Assembly (NCBI RefSeq): GCF_024763615.1
Contig: NC_077224.1
Location: forward strand, 310,001-374,000
Origin: Phlebotomus papatasi
Taxonomy: Eukaryota; Arthropoda; Insecta; Diptera; Psychodidae
DNA: 64,000 bases
Direction: 5' to 3'
A model generated the notes under the pieces. The model was not told where the DNA came from. It searched no databases and was given only the letters and a program-made list of their open reading frames with translations. Position numbers and translations under genes: made by a program. Shown piece after piece: positions 11,690-23,600 of the stretch. The first letter of the stretch is position 1. Every line of letters starts with the position of its first letter.

Positions 11690-14600
11690 GGCGATCAAGG
11701 CATTCCAGCAGTTGCTGTATGTCTGTCCGGACTTTGCACGTGCCAATGAAGTCCACCTGCGCCTGGGGCTTATGTTTAAAGTGAATGGTGACTACGAAAC
11801 AGCATTGAAACACCTGCAACTTGCCTATTTGGATTCATCCTCACCTACATTATCGTCAAAACTTGAAAGTAAGTTTGATGGAAAGACACTTTAGTCAGAG
11901 AGAAAGAATTTTTCATTTCTTGCAAACAAAACTCTCCCATAAAATGCCCATTAATAAATTTATAGTCATGTCGTTCTTCACAATATCCCAAACAAGTTAA
12001 AGATGTTACCATTTTGCTGTAAACCTAAATTAATTCTGTTTTAATGTCACAAGAAATATCCGTATATTTCTTCCCTTTCTTTTTACAAAAAAATGTGCTG
12101 AAGTTAAATGAGTTAAAATAACTTTTTAATTAACTTACGTTCAATTGATTGTATTTGTGTACAAGATTCATCAGTCAGAGGTGAGTGACACTCAAATCGA
12201 CAATTTTCATCTGAATAGGGACAGGAAAAATCTCTGCCTCCACTCAGGATTGAACTGCCGGACTAACACATTAAGTGTTTATTGAGAAATTAATAAGTTC
12301 TTAATTCATTTCCTTACTCATGTAGAACGCCCAACAATTAAAGAAATTTGTATGTGAAGATGAGACAAAAATCAGTGTTTTGTGGAGAATAGCGATAATA
12401 AAATGGCATAGCTCAGGCTTAACTCTAAGTACTTAATTAAAGCCTTTGTTTGAGTCCTTAATTAGGTTATTAATAAAACTGCTATAAATGTGGGTAACTT
12501 TGTTCGTCTAAGCTGAGTTTGTCCTCCCTCCTGGTAGTCGTAAGCTTTTCTCTAATTCTAGCTATTAACGATGGTCTTCGCCGATTCGATTCGATAAGAT
12601 ATGCAATAGGTATCCGATAGAGTAATCCGACATTTAATTAGTTATTTTGAGTTTACCACATAAAAAATGGTTGTTCCCAGCTCTATTACTTAGTCCGGAC
12701 TCAGGCTTTTTTTGTTATCTTCAACTGCTGCCAAACTATACTATTCAAGTCTTCATAAAGAATTGTACTCAATGCCGGATTTAGGTGGGTTCCCCGAGGA
12801 CACGGCACCGGGCCTCCACATTTTAGGGGCCTCCACATTTAATAAGTCTATCATGGTTACAATTGTCAGAAAATAAAACTTATTAACAAAAAAACTGCAA
12901 ATTACATTTTTATTAGCGATTAGAGCATTTATTTTTTACTGGCCATTTTTTTATTTTTTACTGCTCATTTTTAATTCATCACTGATCACATTTTAATTTT
13001 TTACTGATCATCTCGAATATTTCTGCTCCTCGTTTTTAAATTTTTTACTGACCACTTTTTTTATTTTTTTCTGACCGATTTTTATTTTTTACTGCTGTGC
13101 TGATTTTTAATTTTTTTTACTGATCACTTTTTAATTTTTTCACTGATCTACTCGAATATTTCTACTGATCATATTTAATTTTTTGTTGACCACTTTATTT
13201 TTTACTGCTCATTTTTAATTTTTCACTGCTTTTTTAAATTTTTTACTGCCCTTTTTTAGTTTTTTACTGACCATTTTTTTATTTTGTACTGACCATTTGG
13301 AATTTTTTGCTGGCTAAATTTGACTGACAGGTTTTAAGTAAACTTAACATTTAAAAACCCGAGCCAAAAAATCACAATTTGTACTAGATGTATCTCGAAT
13401 AAAAAAAATAGTAAATTGATTAAACGATAATAAAATTACATAAATAGTTATTAAAATGTAAGGTTCCCGGAACACGAATTTATAGAGCAAAAAGGCAAAG
13501 ATATGCATTTCCGGATTATGTTATATATTCTTATATATTATATTATGTATATATATATATATTATATATCCTGATTATATTATCCGGACTATAGAGAGAA
13601 TTTATTAGAATTCAGGATTTTCGTGAGAAATTTTCACATTTGGATCATCTGCTAAACGGAAGATTTGACAAGAGTTAACTCATTTCAGGGAAGTCGAGCC
13701 AAACTAGCCAAACTGACCAGGAAACTTTCGGGGAACCCATGATTTTTTCAGGGATATCAAGTAACCCATATATTTTTTAGGGAACTCAAGAAACCTGTAT
13801 ATTTTTTTCAGGAACCCAGGGAATTCATAAATTTATCAAGGATCTCGGGCAATATATGATTTTTTTCAACCCATGTGTTTTTTCAGGGAACACATGTTTT
13901 TCCCAGAAAACTCAGGGAACCTATGATTTTTTCAGAGAAAACATAGATTTTGCAGGAAACCAGGGAACCCCCCGTGTATTTTTTCAACAGTGAGAGAAAT
14001 CCGAAAAAGTTAAAATAACATTTCGGAAATGTTAATTTTACCCTGCAGTATTGATCCGAAATCGGTGTAAATATTACCCTTTTTAGGTGTATTGGGGTTA
14101 AAGTTACCCTTTTCATGTTAATTTTACCCTTAAAAAGGTGTAAAATTAACATTAAAAATGTTAATATATTTTTACACCTAAAAAAGTGTTAAAGTTATGA
14201 GGAAAAAAAGTTAATCGCACCCTCTTTATTTTCTCAGTGAAAGAACCCAAAGATCCCATGATTTTTTTCCTTGATTCTGAGGAACCCATGATACTTTTTA
14301 AGGAAATCTTTTATCTAAAAAATGCCTTAATTGAGGACTTAATAAGTACTTATTCAGGGTTTGGCCAAAGCTTTTATTTAAAAACTTGAACTTTTAGCGA
14401 GAGATCCCGAGCTCAATCCTCAATGGAAGCTGGACTGAATACTTCTGCCTCTGTTAGAGATTAGTATCTTTGAGTATCGCTCACTTTGACTGACGAATTT
14501 TGTAGTTACAAAAAAAAACAAACATAATGAAAAGGAACAATAAGAAAAGACAATTTATTCTCGCTGAGAATAAAAGAAAAAAAGACGCATTTAAAAGAAG

Positions 14601-17600
14601 AAAATATGAGATTTTTCTTAATTAATAATTGTTATTTTACCAAAATTTCCAGTTCGTTTTCACATTGCCCATCTGTATGAAGTGCAATCAAAGCATAAGG
14701 CGGCGAAAGTGGCGTATGAGCAGTTACTTAACGAAAAACAGCTGACACCGCAACTAAAAGCAGATATTTATCGGCAGATAGGTAAGCATTTTACCTCAAT
14801 CACTTTTCAATATATTTTTTTAATTGAAAATAGAACAATGAGCATATACCATCTTCAATGATGAAAATTGATTCATTTAAGCATGAGAATATCATAAAGA
14901 ACAGCTAAGAAAAAAAAATATATATGGTTTTAAAATAGCGTGGGAAATTCATTTTTGTGTTTAAAGTTTAAAGAAATTTTATTTGTATTGTTGAGATAAA
15001 ATATCTGGGGTATCAAGTGTTTGTCTTTTAGAGGAAATTGTGCAATGAGAAATAAATGAGGCTGAATGTGGGTTTCAATATAAGAGTATTCTCTCCCTCT
15101 GGGTGGGAAAGTTTATTTATAAACTTTGGATAAAATGGCAATTTTCAAAGCAATCACATTTCTAAATATTTCAAGTTCATTTCTCTGATATATATTTGTT
15201 TTGAGTACAGTGAAATGGGGACTATTATTTGATATGAGATGGAAATTTTCAGAAATAAACCAAAATGTTTTGTTGCATGGTTATTTTTGCTGTTAGAAAT
15301 AAAAACAAAAACGTCGATAAAACGTATTCATTGATCCAATTCAAAACGAAAACTATCGTGCTCAAGAGTTTGAGTGTTTAGAAAAGTATTTACCGGTTAA
15401 CAAACAATTTGAACCACTTTATAAATGAACAAACATAACAAACAAAATTTATAAATTGATTTTAAAATGTTCTTCTCTGTCAAAATGTCATGCTAAAATT
15501 TTACGAAATAACTTTTTCAGTTTGTTCAGTAGCAAAAGGTTTGTTATGTTAATGACCTACAAACTTTTATTTCGAATTTTGTAAAGTATGAAAAATGTAC
15601 CTCTGAATCTAAAAACCTTTTAACAATTGTTTTTCCTGTGCATCACGAAGAAGAACAAAAGAAAGCATTAAACAAAGCAATTTTAGATACTCTGTACGAT
15701 CTTAAGCTTCGTAATGACTAAAATTTTCCTGTATTTCTCAATAAATGTGCGATCATCGCACCTATATTTTAAAAACAAAGCTAAAGTGTCTAATTTTTAA
15801 AATATATTGCGAAGTTTCATTCATTCAGAGACATAGAAAAAATTTAGTCATTATGAAGCTTCCCCTAGTCCCTGTGTTATTATTGATAAAAACTAGGGTA
15901 AATTAAGCTAATTCAAAACCTGCTTCAAATGGAATTTTTTCGCTACTTCAAATGGAAACTTCATAGTTTTCATGATTAATACAGTACTAAATTATTATAT
16001 TTATATATTTTCTATGCCTCAATTTCATTATTTAGTTAATTTTGCTCCAAATAAAGCGAAAATCCATTCATATTCACAAATTTTAATTTGTTAATTTCTC
16101 AGAAAAATTAAAAGTGTACCTATTCACCATCGAATTTTTCATCGATCGACCATGTTTTCCAATGAAAAACACAATGAGGTGACTTATATTTTCATTTCGT
16201 CTAACATTTAGGGCAAGTGTGCCAAATTTCGGCATAGTTGCATGCAAGCGCCAAAGGCTCAAGTTTGCGATGTAATATTTTTAATACAAATTGATTTTTT
16301 TTATTCCTTCTACTTAAGGAGTGTTGCTTAAAACCTTGTAGACAGTTTATCGTCTTTATTTACTCTAAAATCATTCTTAATACATTTTCAAATGAATAAA
16401 AATGTAGACATAGCTTTGGTGTCCTATTTCGACCACCATTACTCTCGTAGTTCCTTGCCCTTCAGGAATTCTTCCAATGCCTTTTTCACGTCATCTCGTT
16501 TGTCGAAGCTACATTTTTTGTTATTCTTTTGAATTGTATAATCTCTAGAGTATGTAAAAACTAAAAATTCATGAAAATTCGAGGAACAAAAAAGGTGGCC
16601 GAAATTGCAAGCTGGCCGGAATTTGGCACACTTACCCTATGTCATATTTCTGGCTAATTTTAGTTAAATTAGGTGCTAATCTTTATTGTTAACGATACGT
16701 GAAGTTTTCAAATGTAACAATTACCTATTTCGTGAACAAAAAGGGTTTTTCTGAATTGTCTGCAAATTCTTCAATAGGAAACCCCGGAAATATGATTTTT
16801 TTTGGAGAGATTTTCTTATTGTTTTAGATGGGGAAGGAGAAAAGACTAGGAATAATAACAAATCCTGCACTCAGGAGCAACTCAACAAGGTTTTGAAAGC
16901 CTTTCGTCGCGGTTTCACTCACACTGTTTGTCCCCAATTAGAAACTTCCCTTGTCTCCATTTGGATTAATATGTTTCCAATAGAAGCATTTTACGCTCGC
17001 GTATTTTTCTTGTATTTGAGAGGTTTTCAAATTATATCTAAAGAATTTTCACTAAACAGTAACATTTTAGAAGAGTCAAGGAGCAAATTTATGTAGTTTT
17101 CTATAGAAAAAAATTGATCTTAACTCTTTCCGGACCGCAGCATATGCTGCAAGACAAGTACGCCATTTTTTAATCAAAAATATCTAAGCTCAGGAATTAA
17201 TTGAGGTCCTACAAAACATATCTTATATTTGGACATCCTTATAGTTTGTAAATCCACAACAATTGGATTTTTATCAGTTCTGAGTAATTAAAAAAACATT
17301 GTTTTTCACTGAATATTCATATGCTGCTTTGGGTACTCAGAGTCCCAAAAGAGACGAAAGAGTTAAAGTGTTGAATCTTCTGTCAAAGTTAAAGCGTCTG
17401 GAAATGGTTTTGAATTAGGACCCTAGAGTAAGATTTACCCTAAAGTAAGACCTTTATCTGGTGCATATTTTTACCTATTTAAATTGCGTTTAATCGAAAA
17501 GGTGTGCGCGCACTGTAACTTTCTTTTCCCATCAAATATTGATTCCATTTAGTGTCATTTGTTTGCAAATCAATTCATCAAGATTCTTACAAGTTAATTA

Positions 17601-20600
17601 ATTACTTATTTGTGTGTTATGTGAAGTTAAATATCCGGAAAAATAGATTCAAAATCCTTGGAAATCCTCCAATTAATGGGTCAATTCAGTGATTCAGATG
17701 ATTTGTTTGCTTGATTATAAAATAAATGTGCGTAGGTAATTTAAAGGTTAGAAGCTTCCTCAACAAGTATATTAACGAATTTAACTGAAATCAGCTGAAG
17801 AAGTATCCTGACTATCTTGCAGTTTAGAGTTCTAGAGATATTCTTTATGCAAAGATCAAGTAAATATATTTAAATTGAAGATTATTGTGAATTATTTGAA
17901 AATTTTATTCCAAGAATTTGCGCCATCTAAAAGACAAAATTTTCCACAAAGGATTTTCTTGTTGTCTCTTGAGTTTCAATACTTGTTATTCTGTTTTCGA
18001 TTTTGACACGCAATGAGAATGCATAGGTCAAATTGGGCACGGGAAAATTCAGTATAAATCATTTGATTTCTAGGATGGATGTACCATTCAATTGATACAT
18101 TGGGAGAGAAGCGCACACGTGAAACATTTGCTATACATTACCTGCAGAAGTCAATTGAAGCAAGTCCAACATCGGGTCAGTCACTGTATCTACTGGGTAG
18201 GTGCTTTGCTGGGCTCAATAAAGTGCACGACGCTTTTATAGCATATCGGAATTCAGTGGAAAAGAGTGAGGGTAACGCAGACACATGGTGCTCCATTGGG
18301 GTACTCTATCAGCAGCAGAATCAACCTATGGATGCACTACAAGCCTACATATGTGCTGTACAATTGGATAAGTCACATAAGGCAGCTTGGACGAATTTAG
18401 GCATATTGTATGAGAGTTGTAGTCAACCACGGGACGCATTTGCTTGTTTTTTGAATGCCACAAGGACACAACAGACACAGGAGGCAGCAGTAGCGGTTGT
18501 GGGAAGTATTGTAGGTGGCAATCAGCAGCAACAGCAGCAGCAACAAGGACAGGGACAGGGACAAGGGCCAGTGGTGGGAAAGTTAAATAATTTGCAGCAG
18601 AGGATCAAATTTCTGCAGTCCCAACTGGCGCACGCTCCTATGCCGAGTATAACGTCCAAGAGGCGCCAATTGCCCTCAATTGAGGAGGCGTGGAATTTAC
18701 CAATATCTGCAGAGATGAGTTCACGCCAGCAACAACAGCAGAGTGCTCAAGCCAATCACCATCAGAGGCAATTTCAGAAGACCCCAACTGCTGGACAACA
18801 GCAAGTTATTGTGGGTCCTCCACCGCCATATCCCAATGCTCAGGCACCTGGGGCACCTATTGCGTCCAAACGCTTCAAGACGGATGACGTCCAGAGACGT
18901 CCCGGACAACCATCATTTTACCTAACACAGCAACAGCTGCAGATGTTGCAGTATCTGCAGCAGAATCAAGCAAATCTACCATTGCATCAGCAGGAACTGC
19001 TGCAACAGCTAACACAGCAGTACAGGCTAATGCAACAGCATCAGCAGCAACTTAGACTTCAGCAACAGAGAGCTCAGCAGACTGGTGGACAGCCAGTTAC
19101 TCGTTCCTTTCCTGGGCAACAACAAACCCCTGGGAATGGAACGAATTTCCAGGCACAGCAAAGGACACCACCGTCCGGAACAGTAGCTCAGACAGGTTTT
19201 GCCGACAGCACAGGCAACTTCCCAGCTGCTACAGGACATACCCAGCCTGCTGCAGGGATGCCCTTCAAAGCAGCTGCCGGAGGTCAAGCTACCACTCCAA
19301 CTACATCTTTCCATCAGGACTTTGTGGCTTCTTCAGCTTCTCCAACCATCACCACCAGCCAATCGGATTTGGGCGTGACGGATCAAGAGCTCAGGGCCAT
19401 TCTAGCCCAGAGAGATATTGCAACGACTCTTGCGGAAAATCTGCTAAAACAATTCGGTTCGGAAGACATTGATATCAAGGAGGAAGTTCCCGATGTGCCC
19501 ACTTCTGTTGCACAGACGTCAGTTTCTGTTGTGGCAGATAGCACAACAAATCCACAGAAGTCACCTCCGATGAAGTGTGAAGTGACATCAACGAGCAATT
19601 CAGTGAAGAATATCATTCCAAAGCGAGAGATTAAGATGGAGCCAGTGCTGAAGATTGAGAAGCTCTTTGAGGGTGATCAGAAACCGAGGTTCTCCATTGA
19701 GATGGATTCCAAGCAGATTTCTGAAATGTGCAAGTAAGTGAAAGCATTTTCCTAATCACTCAAGAGTGCTCTATTTCTCTAATTTGAACAAGAAATTTCT
19801 AGTTCAAAAAAAAAGGGAATGAGCTCCAAATTGTCTGTTACAAAGTACAATAATATGATGTTTTATTTTAAACTTTCGTTCTACTGAAAGCCATGCAAGA
19901 AAACTTTAAAATCTGATTTTTTATTACTATACGCAGTGAAAAATTGTTGATTGGAAATGATTTTCTTCTCTACAAAAAAAGTTGATTTTCTGATTTTATT
20001 TAGGCAAAATATTGATACCAATTTATCAACTATTATCATTTAATATTGAAGACATTTTGATGATTTTTTAAAAATTGAATGAAACAACTAAATAAGGTAA
20101 AGTGCCTTCGAGTCGACCGGTTCTTCGACTCGACCGCTGGTCAATATTTGAATGTTTTAATGGTGAATTTCTATAAAATTGTCACTGATTCGTATTCATT
20201 TATGGTATAATTGACCTATTACTATGACCTATTAATTGAACTCTACCGGTCGAATTGAGGAACCGGTCGACTTGAGGGCACTTTACCTTAATCAACGATT
20301 GATAACAATCTGTTAACTGTTGCTCATTATCGAAGAACAACTCAAGGATCAACTGTTGATTATCAAACAGAAAAATCAACATTTGATAAGATCTACAGTC
20401 TATAAATTATGAAATAACAAAAATCAACTGTTGATGGAACAACCTATCAACAGTTGATCATCGAATATCAAAGGTCAACTAAGTGACAAATGGTTGATAA
20501 TAATATATAGACCGTTGATCGTTAAATATCAAATATTGACGGTTGATAAAATAACCTACCAACTGAACTGTTGATTATCCAATATCAAAAACCAACTGCT

Positions 20601-23600
20601 GATAAAACAACTTACCAATTGTTGATCATTCGATATTAGAGATCAATTGAATTATTAATGGTTAATTATTAACTTAATTATTATGCCCAACGCACAATAA
20701 CTTTTATTTTTTAAACATGTTTTTGACATTTCAGTGAGAGTGTGTGAGATCTTGATCTAGTCATCTCGCTCACTCTCATAGAAAATTTTGAAAACATGTT
20801 TACAAACAAAAGTTATTGTGCGTTGAGCATTAATCTACAAACTGTTTATTATCAAATCTCAAAAGCCAATAGTTAATAAAACAACCCTCCAATTTTTGAT
20901 TATTTAATATTGAAGGTCAAGTAAATGATTAAAGGTTGATATTTGCCTACAGACTGTTGCCAGAATCGAACTAGAGTTATCTCGTTAACTAGACGAGTGC
21001 TCTACCAACTGAGCTATATTAGACGATCATATTCATCTACAAACTCTTCATTTATAAATAACTAAATAACCTAACAATTGTTTACAAATGAATATCAAAG
21101 ATCAACAAATGATTAACTTTTATGAAATTTTAATAATCAACTAAATGGTGATGATATGAGAAGTCATAAAAGTAAGTTAAAATAAAATTGCCTTAGAGCT
21201 GATTAGATTAGCTTTTCTTTCTTTTTGACTGGCCTAGCCCATATATTGTAAAATCGAAACATAAAACCAGAGAAAAGGGACATTTCCACTGTTTTATTTA
21301 GTTTGGTCCTGGAGGTTGAAATCAACGCTGAGACGGCGGTGGTCGCATAGACGCGTGGGAAAGATCAAGAATGAGATGAAATAAATTTAAATGGAATTCA
21401 AATCATATGTTAAACATTAATATTAGTTTTAATTTTTTAATTAATAAACTATTATTATTATTATTATTTTCAATCAAGTGTCAATTTTTAAACATTAAAT
21501 TATTCCTTTTTTTTTGTAAAATTCCTTTCTAATTGATATTTTTTTTCTAACTGTATACTTCAGGTGAGATACAACTTTCTAGTGATAGAAGTGCATATGA
21601 TCACTTATTTTTCACAACAGAAACTAATATTTGCACATCAAATCAACTTTTCTATCAACAATTTCTCTCTGTGTACAAAAAACAATTTATTCCTTATGTA
21701 CTTTGTATGTATAGTTTATATTCTGTAATATTCAACCTTGTGTCTGGGTAGATCGATGGATTCCAAGCAACCTCCACCTCCGTGCTGTATTCTGGCTCCG
21801 GACACTCCACCCCCGTGTCCGCCAGACTGTCCGCCGCAGCGTCTGTCGCGTGAACAGCTGCAGCCACCAACGCCATCGGTTCACTTGGAGAATAAGAAAC
21901 ACGCCTTCAGTCCGCAACTGCAGGAATTTTGTCTGAAGCACCCAATTGCTGTGATAAGAGGCATGGCGGCAGCTCTCAAACTAGATTTGGGGCTGTTTTC
22001 CACCAAGACACTCGTGGAAGCAAATCCAGATCATAGTGTTGAGGTCAGGACGCAAATGCATCAATCATCAGATGAGAATTGGGACATTGGGCAGGCTAAG
22101 AGAGTGTGGGCCTGCATTTCGCATCGATCGCATACAACCATTGCAAAGTATGCCCAATATCAGGCGTCCAGTTTTCAGGATAGTCTAAAAGTGAGTGAAA
22201 TTTTAAAGATTCTGGATTTTTTTGGTGGAGTACTTTTACTAATTTCAAAATGATGTTACAAATTTTTAACTTTCGTTCTTCTGAAATGAGAATGAAGAAA
22301 ATTTTATTTACTGATTATTTTTTCTTTCTATAGAGGAAGAATTTCAGGTTTCGCACATGCTCTGGCTTCGAACACTTTTATATTTTTCCTATATTCCTTT
22401 GAAGAATCTTCAAAAAAAAATGACATAGTTATGTCATATTCATTGAAGGAATATGAAAAAACAGAAGTGTGCGAAGCTATGTGCGAAGCTTGAAACTTTT
22501 CCCTACTTTAGAAAATTTTTTGAAGAATATTTTTTCCAAGGAGAATTTATGAAGGAATTCGTTGGTTTTTGATTTTTTTGCAGGAGGAACGTGATAAAAC
22601 CGCTGGAATACACAATTTTTCAGATTCAGATTCCAAAGATTCCCTAAGCAATAATGGTACCAATGGAAAGAAGAAGAAGCTCAAGAATAATTCTAAAACT
22701 CTCAGGTAAATTTTTATTTATTTTAAATTTGATATTTTTTGCAGCATTTCAAATTAGAATACCATTTGATATCAAACAATAATGTTGAATGGATTTGATG
22801 AGATGCGAGAAAAGAAGGAGAAAATTCCTTGGAAGAAATTTCGCTAGCGTCACATAGAAATTTAAGCAATTTTGTGAAGTTTGATAGTAGCTTCTTCCAC
22901 AAAATTCCTTCAAAACTTTTTTGTTTTTTGTTTATGTTGAGGGGAAAAAAGTGAATTAAAATAGCGAATAAAATTGTAGATTTGGGACGAATGTTGATCT
23001 CTCGGATGAGCGTAAGTGGAAGCCCCAGCTGCAGGAATTGCAGAAGTTACCGGCTTTTGCACGGGTCGTGAGTGCTGCCAATATGCTGTCGCATGTTGGT
23101 CATGTGATTCTGGGCATGAATACGGTGCAATTGTATATGAAGGTGCCGGGTAGTCGGACACCTGGGCATCAGGAGAACAACAACTTCTGCTCCATCAACA
23201 TCAACATTGGGCCAGGTGACTGTGAGTGGTTTGCCGTGCCCGATGCGTATTGGGGTGGGATTCATGCACAATGTGACAAGAATAACATCAATTATCTGCA
23301 CGGATCATGGTGGCCAGTACTTGAGGATTTGTACAAGGCCAATATTCCAGTCTATAGATTTATTCAGCGACCTGGTGATCTCGTTTGGGTGAATGCTGGG
23401 TGAGTTTTATCAATTTTACTTTATTTTTATTATTTTTTTATTTAGATAATTCTTTTGAATCAAATTATGGCTTCAATTAAGTGATAAAATGCAACAATTT
23501 ATCTCAGCGTCTTCTCTCACGTTTAAGTGCTTTTTAAGTATTTAATAAGTCCTCAAGGAGTGATTTAATTTTAAAGTTGTAGAACATCCAACAATCCAAA

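Larger units (their letters stand above)
11869..14652. other. Utx intron with two minisatellite arrays
   Basis: Between the two first visible TPR exons. Holds the ACTGACCATTTTT array (12.9-13.3 kb), the GGGAACCCATGATTTTTTCA array (13.7-14.0 kb, echoed at 14.25-14.32 kb) and an inverted-repeat segment at 14.0-14.23 kb. No other coding sequence seen. Confidence 0.7.
15896..17440. mobile_element. TA-flanked element, copy A, with two nested insertions
   Basis: The left end after TA is GGGTAAATTAAGCTAATTCA; the right end is GGTTTTGAATTAGGA and, after a short insertion, ATTTACCC before TA. Apart from two nested elements (16211-16637 and 17120-17366) it aligns along its length with copy B at 23831-24706. 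A block shared with copy B (16893 on) reads KAFRRGFTHTVCPQLET in frame, preceded by CTQEQL; this faintly resembles a psq/pogo-type DNA-binding segment but is too short and decayed to assign. Confidence 0.8.
19734..21751. other. Utx intron rich in repeats
   Basis: Contains a TA-flanked MITE (20095-20288), a GTTGAT-based array, a tRNA-like remnant and a retroposon 3'-end-like segment with an (ATT)n tail. No additional exon seen. Confidence 0.7.
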
